This document shows positions 24,531 through 34,400 of a stretch of DNA of 64,000 nucleotides, piece after piece. Positions within the stretch are counted from its first letter, which is position 1. Every line of letters starts with the position of its first letter. Both the position numbers and the translations under genes were made by a program. This stretch comes from Sisyra terminalis (taxonomy: Eukaryota; Arthropoda; Insecta; Neuroptera; Sisyridae): positions 69,884,630 through 69,948,629 of the forward strand of contig OY292274.1 of assembly GCA_958496175.1 (NCBI GenBank). The letters are read 5' to 3'. The notes below the pieces were generated by a model. It made no database searches. It had not been told where the DNA came from and was given only the letters and a program-made list of their open reading frames with translations.

Positions 24531-25466
24531 ACTTTTTTTTATATGTTGTAAATAGATTCTTAGAGTTGCTTAATAAGGAAATATTAACGAAAAAAAGTAA
24601 TAGTAATAGTAGAAGTAGTAATAAAACTTAAATAAAATACGTTTTTAAAACCATGCATACATAAAATCCTGTATTTATACCCCCCTGACTGATGAAATTT
24701 TAATATTCGATGTATTCCTTTTAAGAAGTAGACATCTAATAGGAATTTTTTTTTTTTGAAAATTTCTACCCTTAAAGAGTAAACGGGGTGGCTAAGTTTG
24801 TATGAAAAAATGTACAGTTAATCAACAATCGAAATTTTGAATTTAATAAGTGTAATTAATAAATAAATAATTAATCTATACTAAAACATATAATTCTTAC
24901 GTCTGTCTGTACATTTCAATTTTGAACCCAATTTTAGGTTAAATATTTGTTTCAAGAGGCCCTTATTCCAAATTTAACATTTTTACAATTTTTGTCTGTC
25001 TGTCTATCTGTTGGTCCCGATTTAACTAAAGAACGGAATAACCGAGTTTTATGAAATTTGGTATTAAGATACATCACAATTTCCCACAGACTATAGGCTA
25101 CTTATCGTTCCAAAAAAATAATAAGGGAAGGTATTTCTAAGGGATGAAAATAGATTTTTTTTTTTTTAGACAGGCGAAGTATATATCATTGGAAAGGTAA
25201 TTTAAAGTTAGGAAATAAAAGAGTAAAAGGGGCGACTAAGTTTGTATGAACAATCGAAATTTTGAATTTAATCAGTGTAATTGATAAATAAATAATTAAT
25301 TAATAATAAGTTTCTGTTTTTGTTATATCATTTTAACTACAGCATTTTAAATAACGTCATTTCACTTAATTAGTATGAAAGTTCAGGTAGTAGGTACTTA
25401 TAGCAAATACCAAAGAGGAAGTTTTTAATTTTTGTTTGTTTTTCAACAAGCAAACTTTTTTAAAAT

Positions 25467-28400
25467 CTAATTTTTATGAACCTTATTATCTTTTGATTTG
25501 TTTTGGGACCTCGATTCTGCCGGAATATATTTTTGTGTGTTTTTCCCTGAATAGCCATCATGTCCTTTTTGATGCAGCCGTTCCACGGTTATTGATTGCA
25601 GCTTTTCTTGTATTTTGGCATCTTGGGTTACCACAGAAAAGTCGTCCCTGTAAGTGTTAAGTATACGATGCTCGTCATTGCTAAAAGCTTTCCTGGAATA
25701 ATCAATCTTATGAAGCTCATGCTCGGGATTGTTCAGAAAGTTTTCCTGAATCATATCGATTTTACCGCCCGGTCCATGCGGCACATTTCCCTCTTTGCGA
25801 ATATTTTGTGTGTGGCCAAAGAAATTCCGTAGCTCCGTAAAGATTTCCGGATATTGTTCTACGATTATCGGATTTATGTCACAGCCTCGAACCACGTGGG
25901 CCGCGTGGATACCTTGCGCTCCCATTCCACTGGCACGGTCCTGATATTCACTGGCGCCGCCCTTTATGATTTCCCAGCGCGCCATGCCCGTCAGGTCGGA
26001 AATCCGTTGCAGCATTCCCGCCGCCTCAATGGTACGCGTGCAGCGATCCTGGAAATGATCAACCATGTCACGGATTCGTCTAAAATTTGGCACACGTGTG
26101 GCGCCCACGTGCGTGTGGTTCGGGATCGTGCATTCTTCAACCACCGTCGTGGTGCTCGAATCGGTGCAAATATCGGCCGACTTTTTTCTCTTTTTGTAGC
26201 CACCGAATTCACCACGCCGTAAATGCAATTTGTGCCAACCCATTCCAATGTAGTGGCGAATCGATTTATCATTTTCAATCGTATCGGCCAATGTATTTCG
26301 GAATTGGTCAGCCGTTGCGGTGTCTTTCAGTTGCGGTAATTGTTGCACAATTGCATCATACAAGCAATTATTGTTCGGTGAGCCACTTGCACTGCTGCCA
26401 TCATCGGATATTTGGAAATGCTTGTTTTTCAGTTCCAATGTCAAATGTATGGTCTCCTTTGAATCGGTGCATGTATCCGATGTAAACGTTTGCCGTAAAC
26501 CATCGTCTCCGTGAATGGTAACAGTGAGGCCACCTGCAAGTGCAATACCGTTGTGACGTAATATTTCCAGCAATACTCTTGCACATGCATGAACACATGT
26601 TAGATCCATGGGAACATTTTCTCGAACAATATCGGCCAATAGTTTTGGATTTCTAGTCGTAGCCATCAACTTCAGTAACTGCTCGTGGTATCTGTCATTG
26701 TTTTCATCGGTAACCTGATGTTCTTCGGTATGTTCTTTCTTCAGCTGATCAAAGCGTTGCCGATAGCATCTGTCCTTGTATGATTTGTACTGTTCTTTTA
26801 TTTTTTTACCTGCATATCTCAGCACCTGATTGCATCCGTGTTGCATTAAAGGCGTGACAATATGCGTTGTTATAATTCGACCAGAATTTTCACGACACAT
26901 CAACTGCCAACCGGCGACAATTGCACTTTGAAAACTCTCGAAACTCTCCGGGTCCACGTTGGCACTCGTTGCACTTGGCCTCGACTCCAATTCTTGGCCA
27001 ATCGCGTGACGCACATCATTCAAAAACTGGCCAATCATTTGCTGGACTTGCATCAGATGACCGGCCCGTTCCACCCACACCTGTGCCATGGTCAACGCTT
27101 GCAATACGAAATGCATGTCTTTCTTGGATTTTTTTAAGCCACTTGTAATTCCTCCGGTTACACTAGTGCAAACACGACCAGCCAAAGACATGAATTTCTG
27201 TAGGGTACTTTCGCCACGTAAAATACTCTCCGATATGTCATTGATCATTTGTATGCCTTTGTCAACACCAAAACTCACATATACCCTCCGCAGCATTGCC
27301 GACATATTGTGCTCGACTATCGTCGCTTTAATATCCGACAAAATCACCAACGCTATTTTCTCGCCGAGTCCCTCAAAATGTTTCTGAACAAGATCATCAG
27401 CCACGACATTAGCAACCCCCATTGTGATCCCACGTGTTGTTTGCACTAAAACTTGCCGGAAAACTTGTTTTCCTACATCTTTTGCACCGATAATATTAAT
27501 CAGTTCCATGCCACATGTTTTCGATACCTCTATTCCGGAGTATTCAACGCCAGGCGCGGCTATTTTCGACCCGATAGTTGACACTTTAACGCCTCCGGAA
27601 ACCCATGCACCCACACCGAGTGTCCCGCCGGAAATTGCCAGGCTAACAATTTTGTGCATCTTGTAATCACTCCAAGTCAGATGCCCGGAGTTCATGGCGC
27701 ATACAGCGAGTACCAAATCACCGACACCCTCCCGAACCAGTCCAGCAGCCACGTGCGTCATGAAACCGGCAAAAAATGCCTGCATACATGCAGCTGTAAC
27801 TATCTGGCCGAGCCCAATTGCAGTGACAATCGCAGTGCGACACAGCATCGCCGTCGTCCACTTCTGCTCCGTCCACTGGATCAGATGATTCAACCCATTC
27901 AACGTAAACGTATGCATTTCGAACATATTTCCAGGAGTACAGAACTCAGTGGCCGATTTTAATTCACCATTTGGCACGTCTATGGTCTTCAGAACACTGG
28001 TCGACCTGAGCAAACTCCTGATCGTATTCTTCAATATCATCTCATCACTGTTGAATGGCCATACATTTTTCAATTTGCCGTCCAACTGGCTCGATGATGT
28101 CATCGTCAATTTAACCGGCTTAATAATCGCGTCGTCCAGTAATCTCCACAGTAGATTGCGGTGTGGGTGTGTTGGTAGTTGCACAAACAGTGGCGGAGCA
28201 GCATCTTTTTCTATTTGTTGTGCAATTTTTTGCAGTGCTATTCGATAGGCAAAACACGACAACAGTAGGCCAATGACTGCGTCTTCGTACACGGGAAAGT
28301 CGGACAATTGAATTTTATAGATCTGATCAAATTGTGCCTTCAATCGATAGACAGTAACGCCCGAGACGATCGTTTCTGCAACCACTTGCTGCTTAACAAG

Positions 28401-31400
28401 TGCCGCCAATATCTGCTCGGCTTCCGCTCTAACAATATTGACTTGCACGAAATCTTCTACCCTTATCGAATCATAACAGGGAAATATAACCGAATCAATT
28501 TTATTGGCATGGATTTTGGCCGTACGTTGGTCCGAAAGTAGTCCCATTTGCTTTAAGCGTTGATATTTAGCACTGCCGACCGTACGGACGAAATATTTTT
28601 TTTCATAAATGTAATTATAACTTTCGTTGATGTGTTCACTGAAGAAAATATCCACCTCCGTGGATTTCAAAGTGAGATTTCGCCGTTTTCCATTGGTGGT
28701 GATATCTTGTAAACTTTTGGCCTCCAGCGAATCAAATTCTTCCATTTTTCTGTAGTCGACTATTATATATTTCACCTCATCGCTGAGGACGTTTTGTTCA
28801 ATTAGAACTTTCCAAAATGAACTTTTGTCGACCAAGCGAACATGGTCTTTCAAACATTTCCGGAACTGTTTCGTGTTGTCGATCCGTTGGCCGCGGTATC
28901 CGCTGAGAAAATCACCCAGTCCAGCGGCTGATGTTCCAAAATCACGGCAAATTGTTTCGATTTCGTCGACGGCGACATGGTTCGTCACGTGACTACACTT
29001 CAACACATCATTACGGCATAGTATGTCAAAAATTTCCGCTGCTAATAGTCGCGAAATTTTCCAGTCGACAAACGTGTCCGGCGTGATGGGACGTCCGAGA
29101 ATGTCACCAATGGACTCGGCAAACATCAGATACAGATTGGCTATGCTCTCATGTTGTGTTTCAAAGGCATCGATTTGCAGTAGCCGTTCTTGATTGCAGT
29201 TCTTGATGGTTCCAATCACAGCGGCCGCTTGTACAGCAAAACGGCCATGGGTCTCGAATAATTTCGCGGCTTTTCGCAACTCCACTTTCATCTGCTTGAT
29301 CATTGCTTTATTCTCCGCGACCCGTTCCCAGTTGATTTTCTTTGCCAGCGCAAATGCTTTATAATAGTGAGCCACACCCGAAAAGATTGGTTCTTCTTTA
29401 ATCACTTCATTAAATAGTTCGATTGCATCGTCAACGTTTTTATTTTCCGACAAATACTTTCCAAGTTTAATCATTTGAACATAACTCTTATCCACTGCAT
29501 TTATCCAAGAGGCATTTCTAGTAAAATCAATGGAAATTAAATTTTTAATTTCAGTCAGAAACTCATCAAGGGACTCATCAAAAATTTCCCGATTTTCTTT
29601 TATATATTCACCGTTTTTATCCAACCAAAAACACCACTTATCCAAACAGCATTTCAGCAGAATTTCCTGCACCGCATCCGGTATTTTCTTGTCACCAAGA
29701 ATCTGCTTCAGTCGCATGTACTCCACTTTGAATGCTTTGAAAGCGTCTTCTTCGACCGTAATTTGCCGTTCGTAGAAGTCCTTGATGGCACAGACCCGAT
29801 GTAGTTCGTCATTGTCGCGTTTTCTCTTCAAACCGAACACCGTTTTTTCGTGGCCATTGGACTCGACTACGTGCGCGGTGACAACCAGTTGGCCCGAACC
29901 ACGATCGCCACATCGGGCGGCTCGTCCAAACGCCTGTTGCTCAACTCGAACATTATTCGGCAGATATGTCAACAGCACATGCAATCCACCGGCGTCTCGC
30001 AACTCTGCGCTAATTTTTATATCCGTGCCACGACCGGCCAAATTGGTCGCAATAATAATCCGCCCCGGGACCAACTCTGTGCTACCATCAGCCACATCAA
30101 ACTGCTCATAATCCCGAAAATACTTATGCACATTTTTCATGCCTCTCCGTCCAAATGCTTGGTACAGAGTTTGCACGTCATTAATCGTCGCACAAATAAT
30201 TAAAACGGAACGTTTTTCCTCATCAATTTTCCTCGTCGTCTCAATCACAACATCCTCGATCCATTGGTCTTTACTGGCGCACATAATCGGTGGCTCCTCA
30301 CGAAATAACTGACACTTGGCCGTCGGAATTGTAACAAAGTCGACCGTGTGGATTTTCTGTAATAGATCCCGTTCTTGTTGCGATCCCAACGTACCAGTTA
30401 ATCCATATAGGTGGCCATACAACTTAAAGTAGGAAACATTTGAAATAAAAACAGCTTTCAGGGTTTGTAACGATATTTTACATCCATGCTTCAGTTGCAG
30501 GAATTGGTGGAGGGCTTGGTCCCATTGCGAGTTGGCCTGATCGGTGCCCGTGTCCCGGTCGATGATCGTAATATTGGGATTAATATCGCCGCGCGATTCC
30601 GTCTTATCCACATCGACCACATAATCCTCGTCGGCCCTCATGTCAAACGCAATTATCGCACTGCGAATCCACGAATCCAGATGCAATTCAATGAACGGCC
30701 GCAGGTAATTGGGCACGTGAATTTCGCGATTTCGTCCAACCACTTTGGCCAGAAGATATTTTACACGATCTGTATAACGAACCCATTCGGGTTCTAATAC
30801 AGTCAGATCCACATTGGCATTGTTTTCTTCGCACAATTTGTCGTCGGCATTAATTATTTTAGCGGTAACTAGACGATTCCATATGTCAATGGATTGGCGG
30901 GCGGTTAAATTGGTGTCAAGACTTCCGATATCTGCCACGGTTATCATGGGAAAGAGATCACCCAAAACGGCATTCCGTATTGTTGCAGTATCGAATGCAT
31001 TTTGGTTTTGAGCTTGCATATTGATCGCCTGCCAGATATAAATGTACACGGACTGCAACTTATCTAAATCCGGCAAATCATGAGACAAATATAGCATATT
31101 GTTGCCTTTATCCAGCAACATACTGTCGACTTCGTCGACAATCACACACTGGAATGCCAAATTTCCGAGAATGTTTTTCCCGTAGAATCGATCCAGAAGA
31201 TAGTCGCGTTGGAAATTTGACAGGTCCCCGTAGATGATTTGATTCTCAGAATAGGCACGTGTGCGTGTCTCGATATTCTCACTGCAGTTGTGCGAGACGT
31301 TGATGTTGAACAACGTGTATATGTCCGCATGGAGCACAGCATCCCGTTTGGCTAGTACGGACGAACTTGTAACAATGTCAACTTTTCCGCCGCAAAGGGC

Positions 31401-34400
31401 CTGCATAATGGCCACGGCCATAACAATCAATGATTTACCTTCTCCAGTGGCCACCTGTGCCAATGTGTTTCCATTGGACGGCGCTAGAGCCAGCACCGTT
31501 AGTCTTTGCGTATCTCGAAGTTTAAATCCACGTGTCAACTCAATCGCCCGATCAATAACGGCCAACATTTCTTCAACTCTTTGCAACGGTTGCGCATTTC
31601 GCACGGCCCCGGCCCATTTGTTGATATCATCTGCGCTCCAATTTGCCACGTGGTCGTATTGACCACCACAAATACGTTCAACCGCATCGGCGATTTGTGG
31701 TCGTAACTTTTTCTTAAAACTATCACACGTGTTGGCATTACTTTCAATTAGTCGCACCAATTGATCAATGGTTCGGTCGTTTTTACGACTGATTTTACGT
31801 GAAATTTGTTCTAGCCAATCATCTGTTTTACTGTTGTCAAGAATTTCTAATTCTTCGCGGCTTAAATCCACGGTTTCGTTGTGGAAGGCAGACAGAATGT
31901 GCACGAGCAAATCGGACGATATCGATTGACGTTTACGTTGGATTATCCCTAACAATTGTTGCACGGACCTGGTGCCGAATGTATTCTCCATGGATGTCAG
32001 GTGATACGAGACGATGGCCAATTCACTCGGCGACCGTAGCGCCAATTTTGTGGCCTCGCTCGTCCAAAATTGTCCCTTCAGCGCATAGTGCCACTCGGAC
32101 ACGTTCAACTCGGCCAAATTAACGATTGCATCGTTGGGAATTTGACTTAACAAATACAATGTGGTGCCAATGTGCTCAACGGTGATACCCTCCGACTTAC
32201 GACCGTCCAACTGGGCACCAATCGCCAACAGGACGTTCTTGTTTTCAATGTGGGCCATGTACTGGCGCCACGTGGTTTTCTCCCGCAAAGTTTTACGAAA
32301 ATAATTTTCCAGTTGCAACAACAGCGTTTCGTCAATCCACGTGTGTTGCACGTGTGCGGCAATGATCCAATCGTAGATAGTCTCTTCGGCTCCATGCTCA
32401 GTGAGTGATGTTAAACAGGCACTGATCAAGTGACACAACTCGTCACACGACACGTGTCGCCCGTCACTGGTAAATCGTTGCGCTATATTGTCCAAAACTC
32501 CTGGCTGGTATTTGTATATCAAGTCCAACCACTTTACCAATGATTTTTTTTCATCTAAAGAAAAATAACTGGCAATTGTGCTAATAATTTCCTTTTCGTA
32601 TTCTTCTCTATCCTCATCATCATTATAATCAAAACTTTGAAAGTTTTCGTTAAACAAAAACGTGGCGCTTTCTAAATATTTATCGAATTGATCTTTACGG
32701 GTAAACGATTTAGTTTCGCTCAAAATTTTTGTGTACAATGTATGGTCCGTTTTACGTAGTTCCCTCAGTTCCACATAGTTCTCATCAACATTCATTTGAA
32801 TAAACTTATTGTTTCTATACAAAATATAAACTTTCTTGAACTCCCAAGGATTATGATCACTTAGCAACACTAATTCCTTGTGAATTTGATCTTCCACATA
32901 AAATCGTATATTAACATCGAACGTGTAGGCCAATAGTTCTCGAAAACTATACGCCAATGGGCCATTGGTACGAATATAGCTGACATACTCGCGGACTACC
33001 GCTTGATCATCTACACAGCAGGCGTACCAATCGGATTTTTGATTTTCTGCAATGTCCCTAGATGCCTCGCATGTTTCATCGACTTCACGAACAAATTCTT
33101 TAATGCCACGCTGCCACGTCACCTCCATGTCGTTGGCATTCCGCTCTGATCGATTTTGATAAAAATCGATAATATTTTCCAGTGCATCTCGATTGGTCGC
33201 CTGCCAATATTGGTCGAGTCGACCTAACCTAAAATGTGACACTTGCATGTCATTACTTGTCATTTCGATCAAATATTTTTCAACGTTTTGTATTGTGGCG
33301 CCGCCACGCGTGCAATTCGCCACTGTACAGTACAGTGATAATTGTTGGGCAATTTCCCGGAATGTAGCCAGTCGATATTTGGCGATGAAAAGTTTGGTGA
33401 TATTTTCATCGTTTATTGCACCAATAATTGCATATAATTGATTGAGTTGCGATAAAGTCAGTTCTACGCTGTGCAGGTGACACAATTGGTCGGATATTTG
33501 GTCAAATTGCTGTGGGAAATTATTAATATTGTTACAGGTGGCATACATTGGAATTGTTGCAGTGGAATAGTTGCGATGCGTTTCGTACGATAAATGCCGC
33601 GTGGTTTTTAATTCTAACGTTGATTTTTCCATTTGTTTTTGGTTCTCAACAATTGCTTTTAGTGCCAGCTGTTTGAAATTATCAACACGTGTTTGTAAAT
33701 TGTCTAATACAGCACTACCTACGTGTAAGTGGTGCGAATAATTTGCTAAGATGCCAGTTTGCGAAATATTTTTCTTGCGAACAGCATTGGCATGACGTTG
33801 CCGATCTTGGTTGTCTTTTTTGGTGTTGTTCCGCTCTTCGTATCCGGCGATTTTGTTTGCCTCACCACTTACACTCCGGATGGCGGCATATTTTCGGTAA
33901 TATTCGCACCACACTCGATCTTCGGCACTGTCATTGTAATACTCCACTTTAAAATTGCCATTTTCATATTTCAATTCGTTCCACATGCTTCGTGAATCCA
34001 CGTAGCCCATATCTGTGCCGTTTTTTCCGCATTGGCCATATAAACCACCGGCCCCGCTCTGCCCATCAGTGCCTGCGGCACTGATTTTCGCCACGTTGAA
34101 CTGATGATCGACATGGTTCGGATTTGTTACGGTTATATCGCCGCCATATCCTCCTTGTCCTCCCAAACCGTGCGCACCCCCATTTCCGCCGACTTGTCCA
34201 CGCGAGCCCTTATGCAGCAGAAAAGCATTCAAGTTCAGCCAATTCTCGTACACCGAAAAGGTGACCTCATATCCTTGTTTGGTCTCCATTTTTATGAAGA
34301 TATTATTCTTTGTGAATTCATTTATATTTGATGAAACTTGATAAATATTTTCACATTCATATCCGTTGAGCCATTTGATATGTTGAGCTTTTGAATTCAG

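Larger units (their letters stand above)
22674..25310 (+). mobile_element. Cluster of four Helitron-derived repeats
   Basis: Copies begin TCTATACTAA at 22674, 23566, 24000 and 24875 and share TCTTACGTCTGTCTGTACATTT, CAAGAGGCCCTTATTC, CCCGATTTAACTAAAGAACGG and a following block of about 300 bp. The first and third copies carry the longer tail (tRNA-like segment, TAGTAATAAAACTTAAATAAAA, TTTATACCCC.CCTGACTGATG). The second and fourth are shorter. Head-to-tail layout and high identity between copies 1-3 suggest recent tandem amplification or repeated insertion. The 3' CTAGT end is not seen here. No coding capacity. Confidence 0.75.
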
